Below, piece by piece: positions 36,311 through 47,905 of a DNA stretch of 64,000 nt. A program made the position numbers and the translations under genes. The stretch comes from Monosporascus cannonballus (taxonomy: Eukaryota; Ascomycota; Sordariomycetes; Xylariales): positions 248,001 to 312,000 of the forward strand of contig QJNS01000008.1 in assembly GCA_004154925.1 (NCBI GenBank), written 5' to 3'. The notes under the pieces are model-generated. The model was not told where the DNA came from. It made no database searches and worked only from the letters and a program-made list of their open reading frames with translations. How positions within the stretch are numbered: the first letter of the stretch is position 1; every line of letters starts with the position of its first letter.

Positions 36311-38679
36311 ATAACAGGTCATAAACATTAAACTTTTATTCTTTTTTAATTGTGAATATTACAAAATATTTCATATAAAATTTTCAAAATTAAATATATT
36401 TTAACAAGAATTAATATTTTATATGTTCTCTTAAAACCTGTAATGTATTTATATTAAAAGTATATTTAAACAAAAAATCGACGTATTAACTTTTCTTAAT
36501 AAATACTTCGTTATTCTATTTTAAAGATTTTATTTTAAATTTGATAATCAAAAACGGTTTTAGAATTAATTATAAATAAGGGAAAACATTAGTTTGCTAA
36601 AAATATACTAACTTTAAAAATTACCTTTTATAAATTAAATAACGTTAAACGTATTTCGTAATAATATAATAGGACGAGACCGGTATATTATTTATAATTC
36701 GTATATCATTTCTTGTTATGTTTTTTGTAATAATATACGGGGAAATAATATTACAAACGTATATTAATAAAACTTTTTTTAATTTTTTTAATTATTATTA
36801 TATATAATTATTTAATTGCCCAAATGTTGCTTAAATAACAATAAAAATATGTCGTATTTCATTTAATATTTCTTTTTTGGAATTTGCTTTTCAAATAATA
36901 ATTTATTATCGCATTCTTATACTTTTATTTGTTATTATTATTTATTATATATTAAAATGTAACTTTTTATCGACAGAATTTATAAGAAGTTTTGCCGAAA
37001 TATTTAATTAATCCATTTAATAGCTATATTTTTATAAGTAATATATTTCTAAAAGTATTTCATAATTGTTTACAAATGTGATTCGGAGATTAATTATATA
37101 ATATCGTTCCTATTTTAAGATTTTGAAAGAATTAATAGCACGTCTTGTATTTCTGTCTTTTCAAGTATATAATTCAATTCGGTGTTTTCTATAATTTTGC
37201 AATTTTGGCTTTATTTTCTTTGTTAATTAAATTTAATAATTATCATAAATCCAACCAATTTTCTATTAGAATTCTAAGATCAATTAATAAAACTTATTAA
37301 TATATTTTTTTCGCCTATTTAAAATAACATAGTTCTTTATAAATGTTGGGATAGTATTAATAATGTTTAATAAACGCTTTTTTTAATTTTGTCCAACTTC
37401 AAAATATTTGAATGTTTTTATAAATAATATATATTCTTTAATAATATTCAAACCTATTTAATTGTTTTTATTTTTATTCTTAAAATATACGTAAGCGTTA
37501 AACTACTATTAATAGTCTTAAATTTATTCTAATATTTGACCTAATACGTTAAGAACATATATATTTTTCGAATTATTTCTTATTGTAATATATCAATATC
37601 TCATTTATAGCGATCGATAGCCACCGCTTGTATTTCTGGCTTAATAACCTCTTTTTTATTTGAATTTAAAACAAAAACCTTGGAAAATATATATTGAAGA
37701 TAGTTTTTTATTAATCTTTTAGTTACTCTTTAAATTAAGGTTTTTTTATTTAGTAATTATATTACTTATAGTAATAAAAATGGTATTTTTATAACTATAT
37801 GTTTTGAACTCATTACGGGCTTTAATTTAGCAATTATATTTTTTTTTAAATAAATCCACTTTATGTAAATTCTTATACTATATTTATTTTTACAAGTGTA
37901 TTTTTTTTAGTAATTCAGATTCATGTTTTATATTTATATACGAACAATTCGATTTATAACATATTCCGTTCAGAATAATTATAAGAATTATATTAAATAT
38001 ATTCAAATTATGAAACATTCAAAGTGTGAAACATTCTTAAATAAAACAAGAATTTATATAAAATAATTCCGTTTTACATTTAATCTTCTATTAATATTTT
38101 CTTTTTTACTCTTTTTATATATTGTCCTTTTTTTCTGTTATTATACTTATAAAATTGACTTTTATTGTCACCTCTTGCTTATTTTACGTAATTCTTTAAT
38201 TATTATGTAATATTAAGTTCAAATATAATATAAATGTGCTATTAAGCCGTTTTTATTTTTTAAAGGTTTCACTTGCTTTATAATATTTATATAATTACAA
38301 AAGATTATTAATATTTTAAAACAGGATTGTAATTAATATTTATTAATACTTTTTCAATTGATGTTCAATTTCTTTTAAAAAGAAAATTTATTAATTATTT
38401 TAAAATTCGTTTAAAATGAAGTATTAAAAATATTATAACGTGTTTTATGAAAATTAAAATGTTTAATATATTTTTCATGCTTTTTTTAAAGTAATATGAT
38501 ACAATTTTATTAATTCTAGTTTTCTTTTAGAAAACTAATATTGTTGTAACAAATCCTAATATTACTAATATTTCTTATTTTAGTAGTATTTTTAAGATTT
38601 AAAATTCAAAATTGTTAAATTTATTAGAAATTTTAAATTCGAAATGTTATTATTATATATTCAGTTAAAGGTTTAATAT
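36311..38679. repeat. Decayed AT-rich sequence
   Basis: No open frame, motif or repeat boundary recognised. It is continuous with 28641-29622 before element 2 inserted. Confidence 0.4.
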
Positions 38680-39089
38680 TATGATCTAAAAGTCTTGGCT
38701 TCTTTACGAACGGTCGAACTTACGAAATAAACAAAACCCGATCTTAGTTAAGATATTACGTAACCAGTTGAATAGTTTTAAGGTGCCAAGCATTTCTAAC
38801 CTCTTGAACCGACAAAACAGTATAAAGAGTTTAACCAGCTCAAGGTTTTAAGCTGTTTGAGTATTTTGAACAAAAGTAATAATATATACGTTAAAGATTT
38901 CAATAATTTAAATAATATTAGTTTTTAATATTTTTTGATATTAATCGTTTATAATATAATTTTAACGGCTTTCGTATTACAAAATAAGATATATTATTAT
39001 ATTTATTATTTACAATATGGCGATAATTTTGTTAATATACATTTGTACGGTTAAGATTTAATTATTAATCGAAATATTTAGCCGTTATA
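38680..39089 (+). repeat. 5' LTR of element 4
   Basis: Begins TATGATCTAAAAG and ends GCCGTTATA. It matches 41329-41733, for example ACGAACGGTCGAAC against ACGAACAGTCGAAT, and TAACCAGTTGAATAG against TAACCAGCTTAAAGG. Normal bases survive better here than in elements 1 and 2. Confidence 0.82.
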
Positions 39090-39134
39090 TGTTATAAGTT
39101 TTTATTTAGTGGTACTGTTTGATTTTGAGCATTA

Positions 39135-40270
39135 TCGCCGATATTATTTTTATTAGTAAGCAGTCCGAATAGCCCATTTATTTGATTTCTGATGATCTAG
39201 ATCCTGAAATGGAATCCGAGAAGAAAAAGAAGCAGCCTCGTTTTGTTCGCGAAAAAGTTTTTCGACGCCTGAATGTAATAGATAAGCTTATTTTTTAGTT
39301 TGAAAAGGATAATAATAACATTACGACATTCTTTTAAGCTGTTTATTAGAAGTTTAAAGAAATAAAGTTTTTAAAAGCCCAAAAAAAATTTTTTAATGAA
39401 TTAAGTTATTTTACTAAATTTTATTCAGGAATTAAATAACGTTTTTAAATTGCTTAAACTAAAACTGTTCGACAGAATTTCGATTAAGTTATAATTGTTT
39501 TTAATTTAGTATCGAATATATTTCAGATATTTTCTTATTCGATTAGTTATGTTTATTGTACGAGTTGAATTTGCGGTTAGACGATATACCGGGGATACGG
39601 TTAATAAGTTCGAGTTTGTTATGAAAAAGTATATTAACTTCTTTATACAAAAACCAAATCGGGAATTAATATAAATATATAACGATTACGAATAATTTAT
39701 ATAAATATTAATAAAGGTTTTCGAAATAGTAAACGAAAAAGTAAGAACCAAAAAGCAGATTTAGTAATAATGATAAAAGTGATTAATATTCAATTTCGGC
39801 AATACCTTCGTTTATTTAATGTTAAAGTTAAATTGGAAAAGAAATAATGGCTGTGTTTTCGATAATTTGAAAAAGGAAATATAAAAAGTTTTTTAAGCTT
39901 AATCGGCATAATTATTTGTTAGATTTTATCGTTATAGTAATTAAGCTTAATAATTGATTATATACCTGGTATATTAGAGGTACTAAAGGAAGAAATAAGA
40001 ATAAAATTTGATATATAATTAATATTAATACTTTTTAACGTAGTAAGATTTTGACAATTTAGAACTAAAACTTATGAAACTGTAGGTTATTTATACAAAG
40101 GATAGGAGTTAAAATAAATATCTTAATGTTAATAAGATAAAATATAAAACAGTGTGAGGAAGTATTTCAAAGATTTTATTAAACGAATTTTTTCATCAAA
40201 ATAACTTAAATAGTTATAGTAAGAACTAAAAATAGAATTGAAATATATATAAAACTTAATAAGCAAATAT
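39135..40270 (+). pseudogene. gag remnant of element 4
   Basis: The first 130 bases are hardly mutated: an ATG at 39211 opens 30 codons rich in Glu and Lys, then meets TAG (39298-39300) where CAG is plausible. Downstream frames carry more stops. It corresponds in place to the gag of elements 1 and 2 just after the 5' LTR. A truncated product of about 30 residues is all that could be made. Confidence 0.65.
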
Positions 40271-40549
40271 TATAATCGGAAACTGTTAAAGGGATTAAGT
40301 TTTAAAAAAAAAAAATACTTTACCTCGTTCACAAAAACATTTAAATAAAAATACCTACCAAAAGATTTGATTTCAAATATATCGGTCTATCTAAAATATT
40401 TAAGAAAGTTTCAGAATATAATTACCAATTAGAATTTTTACCAAAAATTAAATTCCATCTAATTTTTCATATTTCTTTCGTCGAGTTAACGGCAGATACG
40501 ATTAAAGTATGTATAATTCAAAATAAAGTGAAGGTAAAAAAATATAACA

Positions 40550-40690
40550 CGGTATATAAAGTAAAAAAGCTTTTCGATATACGGAAACAAAACAGACTTA
40601 CCCAGTACCCAATTAAATAAAAAAAGCATCCGGATTTCGAAAATACTTGGAAATCTGTTAAAAATCATATTAACGCCTAACGTTAATTAA
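40550..40690 (+). pseudogene. Chromodomain remnant of element 4
   Basis: Reads Lys-Leu-Phe-Asp-Ile-Arg-Lys-Gln-Asn-Arg, then a Pro-Ile-Lys-stop-Lys-Lys motif and Asn-Thr-Trp-Lys-Ser-Val, parallel to the chromodomain of element 2 at 35130-35240. Chromodomains direct integration to heterochromatin. The minus-strand open frame at 40486-40668 is its shadow. Confidence 0.7.
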
Positions 40691-41328
40691 GGAACTTTTA
40701 CTAACGGCAACAAATACATCTTAATTAATAATTAAATAGTCGGCATGTTCGATATTTAACTAATTAACCGGATTTAGGGCTTGTATTAACGTGGCTGTAG
40801 TAACCGTAATTTTTAACTGCTATTATTCTCGTTCTAAATGTTCGAACCTTTTCATAATCTCCGTACTCTTAATATTTTGACGGAATATTTCAATATTACG
40901 ATAATAAAATTGTTATTTCTATTTTCGTAAACGGTATGGCTTATTAACAGCCGTTCGTAATATTTCGTATTTTTATTCCTTTTTATATTGTAAATATTTT
41001 ACTTTATCAAACAGTTTTTAAAATTCAATTTTTAAAAAAATAAAAATATTATAAAGAACGCTAGATTAAATATAATGGGCATATCTTAAAGAACCTCGAA
41101 GAACTATACATTTTATATTTTCCTTTTTATAACGAATATAAGAAAATATCTTAAAACCAAAACGTTTAATATATTTTGAAAAAGTTAAAAGGTTGAAGAA
41201 TTTACAAGAACGAGTCTTTTTAATGCAGCTCTACATAATAAATATAATAAAGAGAAAGTTAGTTAGTAAATTAATATTGAAATAATTTCATTTTTAGAGA
41301 TACAAATTTTGAAAAAGGTAAATCATAT

Positions 41329-41733
41329 TATAACCTAATAGTTTAAGCTTTTTTACGAACAGTCGAATTTACTAAAAAAAACCGCCCTTAGCTAAGACAT
41401 TATGTAACCAGCTTAAAGGTTTCAAGATACCAAGAACCTTAAGCCGTTTAAGCCGGCAAAAAGGTTCAAAAGGTTTAGCGGATTTAAGGATTTAAGCTAT
41501 TTAAATACCTGAACTCAAGATAAGAATATTTACCATTATTATTTCCATAATGTAAATGATCTTAATTTGCAATATTTTTTATTGTTAATCGTTTATAATA
41601 TAATTTCGGCACTTTTGGTATTACGAGACGTAACACATTATTGTATTTATTGTTCAAAATTCCATAACACTCTTGCTAACATAAACCCGTACAACTAAGA
41701 TTTAATAGTTGGTTAAACCACTGAGCCGTTATA
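41329..41733 (+). repeat. 3' LTR of element 4
   Basis: Pairs with 38680-39089. It keeps GTATTACGAGACGTAACACATTATTG-type sequence over 41620-41650 that is nearly the same in the LTRs of elements 1 and 2, showing common ancestry of this LTR half. Confidence 0.82.
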
Positions 41734-42980
41734 TTCAAATCAATTTAATTCGAAAAAGAATTTCAAACAGTTTTTTTAAATAAAACTACTAAAGATTTTA
41801 CTTAAAACAAATTTTTCTCTTTAATTTAAATGTGAAACATAGTAAATAAAAAGATTAAATAAATAAATATAAATCCGTTTATCGTAATCTATTAAATTAA
41901 ATTTTGTTTTTTATCTGCTTACTTATAATTTTCTAAATGTTTTTAAATGTTTATTTAAAACTTTCGCAATTTTTATACGTTTTTATTATTTCTCAAATTC
42001 TGTAATGCGAAGATGTACTATGATATTACCTATATATCTATGTCTGAGAAATAGTTGTACGTTTGATAAATGTTGTTATTTCTAATTTTATACCCAAAAC
42101 AAAAATTGCAAATACAACCAGGAAATGCTTAAATGTAATTATATATACAATTATACACATTCATAATTTCGTCGAAATTCTATGTAATAATTTAAATTCG
42201 ACAAAATAGGCAAGGTTTTTTAATTATTAGTTGAAATTAAATAAATCAACTATGACATTAGCTCTTACGTTGTTAAACTAACTGCTTTGTTTTCATTTCC
42301 TTAACTTTTAATACATAGCTTCCAACGAGATAATCAAATTCCTATCACGTTGTTCGAAATATAAAAGGAGTTACTTAATAAATTTAATAGATAAAGAGGC
42401 TTTTATATAAAAATAAACCTTTTTAAATTTCTTTTACGCGAAAGATCTACTTTAATTAAAAATTGTATAAATCAGTATTTATAGAAATATAAAAACAAAA
42501 TTAAAATAAGAATTAAGAATTGACGATAATAATCAATCAAAATTTAAAATATTCATGAATTAGTATTATTTAATAATTAGGTTGTTTTAAAGGTACGTAT
42601 ATTTTTTTAATAAACTTAATATAAACATTTAAATACTAAAATATATAATTAAACTTTATAAGAACAAAAAGTAATATACGAAGTTAATTATTACTTTAAA
42701 TTAACAGCATTAAAAAGATAACGAAATACTGATCGAATTTATATAAAAGGTTTTAATATATCATAATCTAGTATATATACGTTTAAAATAACGGTCGAAA
42801 TAAAATAACAAGTGTATCCGACCTTAAAAAAGAGTTAGATAAGATATATTAATTAAATACGATTATCTTGAATTAATGGACAAAAAAAGTGAATTGAATG
42901 GTTAATCCGGCTTAATAAATAAATATATTTACGATTACTTTTTAATTATCATTAATTTATAGTTTTATATACTTATTTAA
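41734..42980. repeat. Decayed AT-rich sequence
   Basis: No gene or motif recognised. Confidence 0.4.
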
Positions 42981-44815
42981 CAAACCTCGAACCTCGGACT
43001 TCACGTATTGCATAGCCCGAGCAATGTATGGCCAAAATATACACAAATTAATAGTTATCTGGATATTTCAAAGCCTTACAATAACGTAATATCGTATTTT
43101 TGGATAAAATAAAGCTATTTAAGCTTTTTAGGTTTGCGTTGCATTTTTTTAGCAAGATGCTTTTGAATATAACTGTTAATTATAACCTGATTACCAGCTT
43201 TTATAAGTTTTAAACGCTTAATAGCTTTATTTTTAGCCGATCTAATATTTGATAAATTCGCAAAAACTTTATTTGATTATTTAGTGATAATTTGGCGTTT
43301 GCGATTTTCGTATTTTTCGAATTTCGTATATAGAAATTAATTATTATAACGGAAAATAAGATTTTCGATATTGAAATTATAAAGCCCTTAAGTAACTTTA
43401 GTTACTATTTTCCATATATCGCGAAAACCCTCCGCCTAATTGCGTAAGGTCATTTGTATAATTTTCCGTAATTTTAAAACCTTATAAAAATATATATAAT
43501 TTTATTATTGTTATTAGTTATTTGTTTTAAGGGTATTTTTAATATAAGGGTTTGCTGGGGAATTATTTCTGGGCCCTTTAATATTATTTTGAATTTAAAA
43601 GGACATAAGCTGGTATAATGGTATCCAGGCTTAATTTTTTGTCCGTAAAAACAATTTAGATAATTTTGCAATATGTGTTTAATATCCGGCCTTTATGTTC
43701 GAAAGGTATTACGAATAATTTGTTATCATTTTATAAAGCGATACGATTTTTTAAACATAAAAAATACGTTAATGTCCAATATTTAAAAATTATTATTTGA
43801 ATAAGAAAAAAAGTTTCTAAGGACGATTTTATTTTTACAATATTTCCATATAAAAGTAAAAAATATGTATATAATATAGCTATTTATAATAAATAAGGGT
43901 TAATTATTATGGAAGCGGGTTTTAATTTGTAAAAAAAAAATAATTTTTAATTTTTTTAACGTAATAACGTTATTAATCCACTTTTTGGAATTAATATATA
44001 TTTGGTTTTTTCCGATACTTTCAGAAAAGAATTATTTTTGAACTGAAAATTATTAAAAATATATGCGGCCGTACCTTTTCTATATTTTAATCCGATATAT
44101 ACGAATATAAATATTTATAACGTTATTCTTGATTTTCTGAGTTTGGCGCGAATTATTTCCGAAAGTTTTACGATAATTTTATTAGCTTATTTTCCTTTTT
44201 AGAGGCGCGTTTTATTTATATTATATTTATTTGTAAGCTTGATTTTGTATTTAGTTTGGACGGCGGTAAAATGGGGAAAATATTTACGGATATCGTCGCA
44301 ATGGCGTACCTTTTAACGATCTCGTAGCATAATTCGTCTTTTTTTCGTATATATCTTATTATAGCGTTGCATAAAACGATTAATTCAATTTTTCCTAACG
44401 GTTTTTTAAGACCTAGTACAACCTTTGTCATTTAAAGGACCTAGAATTTTATAAGGGTGTAATTATACATTTTTTATATAATATCTAATTAATAAATGTA
44501 TCCTTTTTTTGATTCAATAATTTACGGGCGTTTCTTTGGGCTTTGGAACGTGGTTTAATGCCATGGATACGGTTTAATAGGGTCGATTAGAGTATATCGA
44601 ATTGCGCCTTCGTAAGGGTTTCGAAACCACTTTCCGCAATAAATTCCTAGATATCCCGAATTGTGCGCTTACCGCCGATATTAAATATTTTGACCCGAAA
44701 TTAATTAATTAAAGAGTAATGCAGTTATAACAAAGTATTATTATAAATGGTAAATGTTATTATAAAGGAAAGTTTTACGTATTGCTAGGGCTATATATTA
44801 AATAAGATTCGAGGT
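42981..44815 (-). mobile_element. DNA transposon with terminal inverted repeats, probably Tc1/mariner superfamily
   Basis: The left end at about 42984-43040 is the inverse of the right end at about 44765-44810. Shared blocks read ATTGCTNGGGCTAT and CGAGGTT with the same spacing. The 1.8-kb length and a single minus-strand transposase-like gene fit Tc1/mariner or its Fot1/pogo branch. Exact outer ends and the expected TA duplication cannot be fixed, because similarity fades at CGAGGTT. It is less RIPed than the DNA around it. Confidence 0.65.
43120..44700 (-). pseudogene. RIP-broken transposase
   Basis: Minus-strand reading. About 44695-44490 gives a long protein-like stretch whose two stops are TAG at likely CAG positions. 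44431-44216 is open (71 codons) and looks like a helix-turn-helix segment (Glu-Leu, then Ile-Val-Lys-Arg-Tyr-Ala-Ile-Ala). 43671-43474 is open. About 43460-43130 ends in a basic Lys-rich tail. The order suits an N-terminal DNA-binding region, a catalytic core and a basic C-terminus, but the DDE/D residues could not be placed with confidence. No full product is possible. Confidence 0.5.
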
Positions 44816-46400
44816 TAATCTCGGAAAACATTTTTAAATTATTTAATTACTTAAAAATAAAAATAATTGATTTAATATAAATGAATACCATTAAGGTTTC
44901 ATAATTAATAAAATCTATTTACTGTTATATATTATTAATTTTCTTTTAATAAAAAAGTTAACTTATAAATATTATAATTTAATTATTACATTAATATTAA
45001 TTGTAAAAGTTGTAATATTGTCCAAGGTTTAGGCCGTAATTGAACATGTTAAATATAATATTAATAATTTGCAATAGTAAAAAACCGTGCCCTAATATAA
45101 ATTACCATTTTCAAATACCAATTTAAAAATCCTTAATTTCAAAATAATAATGATATCGTTTAAAGTTTCTTAGTCCAGATACAAATTTTCTTTAAGTGTT
45201 AAAGTTTAAACGGAAAGTTCGATTAAACTTTGATTATGAAAATCTTTTCTTGAAATTGCTTACAATTAATTGAAATTAGTTTTAAAAAATGAGTAAAAAT
45301 TTAACGAATCCTATATAAGCTGAATTATAAATAATGTTCCTTTTAATTCTATTAATTTTAACAAAAGATTAACGTTTACTTTGTGAAATTCTTTAAAATA
45401 CATATTATAATCGAATAAAAACAGTAGTTGCTGTTGAAAAACCAGGTTTAAAAATACGTAATAATATTTAAAGTTCTTTTAAAAATAATACAGCAAACTG
45501 TTAATCAAATAAATAATTTAATAGAAATATTTAATAACAATTATAAGTAATAAAAAAATAACGTTATCAAAATATGTTCGTTTATTACGTTATATAAAAG
45601 CATTCCCAATTTTATTAGGTAAAATAATATTTATTATAAAGTAAATTAAAAAAATAAACAATTCGATATAAAATATAGAAATTATCGGGGTAATAAAAAG
45701 AGATAGCGAAACGTATTGCATAATGTATATAAAATAATACTAAAATTTATAAAAGTTAGTAATACTTGAAAACAAATTAGAATGAAATTAAATAAGTTAA
45801 CCTTCATCAAAATAAAATTCAACGACTATAGGTATCAAATATTTAAACACTTAAAAAAATAATTGAATATTTAATTTTAAGAAGTATTATACAGATAATA
45901 AGAAATATAATCATTAAATTATTAACAGAGCTTAAACGCGCAAATGTTATTAAACGTAATTGGAGATAAGATATGGAATAACAATAGTAAACAATTTATG
46001 TTAAGTAAGAACCGTTTAATAACGATTTAGAATGGTATTTCGACTTACTAATTTGCAGCATTTCAAATATTACGAAAAATCAAAAAAAACAAGAAAACGT
46101 TAAGTTATTTTAAAGACTTTTAAAAGGAAACTAATAACGGTACATATAGTAGGTAATAAACAAAAAGATGGAAAAATATTAAATTTAGGATAAAATTATA
46201 TTACAGAGAAAAAATAACCGTTTTATGAAATTGCTTGGTATTAAATATTTATAATTAAACTGCTTTATTAATAAAACGATTAAAACGTATATTGCATAAC
46301 TAATTACCTATATATAAAAGCAACGATTTAATTTAAATAACTAGAGAAATCGAGAGTTCAAACCCAAAAAGAATAAATGGCAATTTATAAAATACAACGT
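44816..46400. repeat. Decayed AT-rich sequence
   Basis: No recognisable frame or boundary. Position suggests upstream gag sequence of the fragment that follows, but this is not demonstrable. Confidence 0.35.
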
Positions 46401-47240
46401 TTTAATAAATATTTACGATTTTATCGAAACTATAAGGTTAACCTGAAAACATATAAGCCAATAGCAAAACCATTCCAATTATGACAATTGATAAAATTAA
46501 CCAACACAATAAGAATTAATTTAGTTAACAGTAAGAATCAGGCCAAAAAGGGTATAATTAACATTTATCTTTAATTAATATTAACTATAAGGTTAGGAAG
46601 GCGAATTATGATAAATATGAAGTGTTTTAACGTTTACGCAAAAGCTATAACAAAGCAAAAGTAAGTAGCATAGAAAAAGATAATACGGCATAATAATTGC
46701 GTTATCGAATAAAACTCAAATTTGCAATATATGCAAAATAATTATTTTAATTTAAAACTTAAAAAGGTTACCATGTACGGCAGGTAGAATATATATTTAT
46801 TTTTTAAAAAGAAATATACAAATAGTTTGACCAATTTCAATATAAAAGCTACACTATAAAGGTTATTTATAAGAAAACTGTAAAATAACAAAACTTAAAA
46901 AGAAGAAAGAGATATTCCTTAAAGCTCCTGTAAATACGACTATAAACATACTTATACCTATAATATCTTACGATATCAAACGAAAATATACTAGTACATT
47001 ATAATAATGAAGTATAAAGTTTTATGTCGAAAGTATGTTATATAAAATTGGTATAAAAGATGAAATTGTTATGAAAATATCAATTAAATTGAATATAATT
47101 ACGAGTAATGGAAATTAGCAATAGAAATGTAATAATACGAAAATAAATCAAAAAAATAATTGTTTTGAGGTTTTAATTAAAAAACAGTAACAAATAATAT
47201 ATTTCAATATCGCTTTATAATATAATTAAAATATAAATTT
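46400..47240 (+). mobile_element. gag/protease fragment of a Ty3/gypsy element
   Basis: 46861-47065 aligns base for base with 31801-32000 of element 2, across the gag-protease junction (GTTATTTATAAG at the start, AAAACTTAAAAA, then TGTAAATACGACNATAAA). No matching RT, integrase or LTR was found downstream, so it is a truncated or rearranged copy. Strongly RIPed. Confidence 0.55.
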
Positions 47241-47409
47241 AGAAAAATTATAATAATAGCTATACAATTCTTTTATTAACTTGGAAAATTAAATAAGAAA
47301 ATTTTATTTTAGATTATATTTAAAAATAAAATTTACAATTATTAAAATGAGGTAACGGAGATTGGTTCGTAATTCATATAGATAAACAAACTGTATTACA
47401 ATATAGTAA

Positions 47410-47905
47410 AGAATTATTGCTGTAAAAAGCTTAATCTAATTCTATTTCTAATATTAAACCTGATTTTCTGAAATAATAAAAGCAAATATACTAAATAATA
47501 TTGGGCGACCATATTTCTTATGATAAAATCTATAACGAAAAGGATTTTCATAATATATACACGTACTATAAATTTTAAATTAGTCGAAACTTCTAATATA
47601 CGTAACACCTTAACATACTTTAAACCTTTTTTACGACAAAAAAACATCTTCGTTTTACCGTATAAAACAATAATAACTTAACGTTATAACAAATATAATA
47701 CATATATATTCCTATAAACTAGTCGTTTTTCTTTCGACCTAATGCATTTTCGAGCATGGTTAATTCAAAATTCCGATTTAGTTTGTTAACCGGTTTTTTA
47801 CGTTGCAAAAGTCTTTCTTTATCCTTTTATGGTTTACCTTCCGATTCTGAATCGTTAATTTACGACTTATAGTTTTGCTAAATCAACCATTTTAAAAGAA
47901 AATAA
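47410..47905 (-). pseudogene. Unclassified coding-like remnant
   Basis: The minus strand from about 47890 to 47414 reads as a basic, then hydrophobic protein with one likely CAA-to-TAA stop and a 77-codon open frame (47414-47647). The first part is Glu/Lys/Arg-rich. It is probably part of another transposon, opposite to the fragment before it. No domain recognised. Confidence 0.3.

Larger units (their letters stand above)
38680..41733 (+). mobile_element. Element 4: internally deleted chromovirus
   Basis: LTRs at 38680-39089 and 41329-41733 (about 405-410 bases) enclose only about 2.2 kb, against about 5.9 kb in elements 1 and 2. The interior keeps a gag start (about 39135-40270) and a chromodomain (about 40550-40680), but protease, RT, RNase H and integrase were not found, so pol was deleted. 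The right ends of its LTRs resemble the LTRs of elements 1 and 2 (ACCCGT, TTTAATAGTTGGTTAAACC, GCCGTTATA), whereas the left parts differ completely. No convincing 5-bp target duplication. Orientation is plus. Non-autonomous and RIPed. Confidence 0.8.

Noticed and set aside
42984..43040. tRNA-like string with TCGAACC and flanking stems
   Set aside because: The arms do not fold into a canonical cloverleaf (anticodon loop of nine, mismatched T-stem), and the same sequence recurs inverted at 44765-44810 as a transposon terminal repeat.
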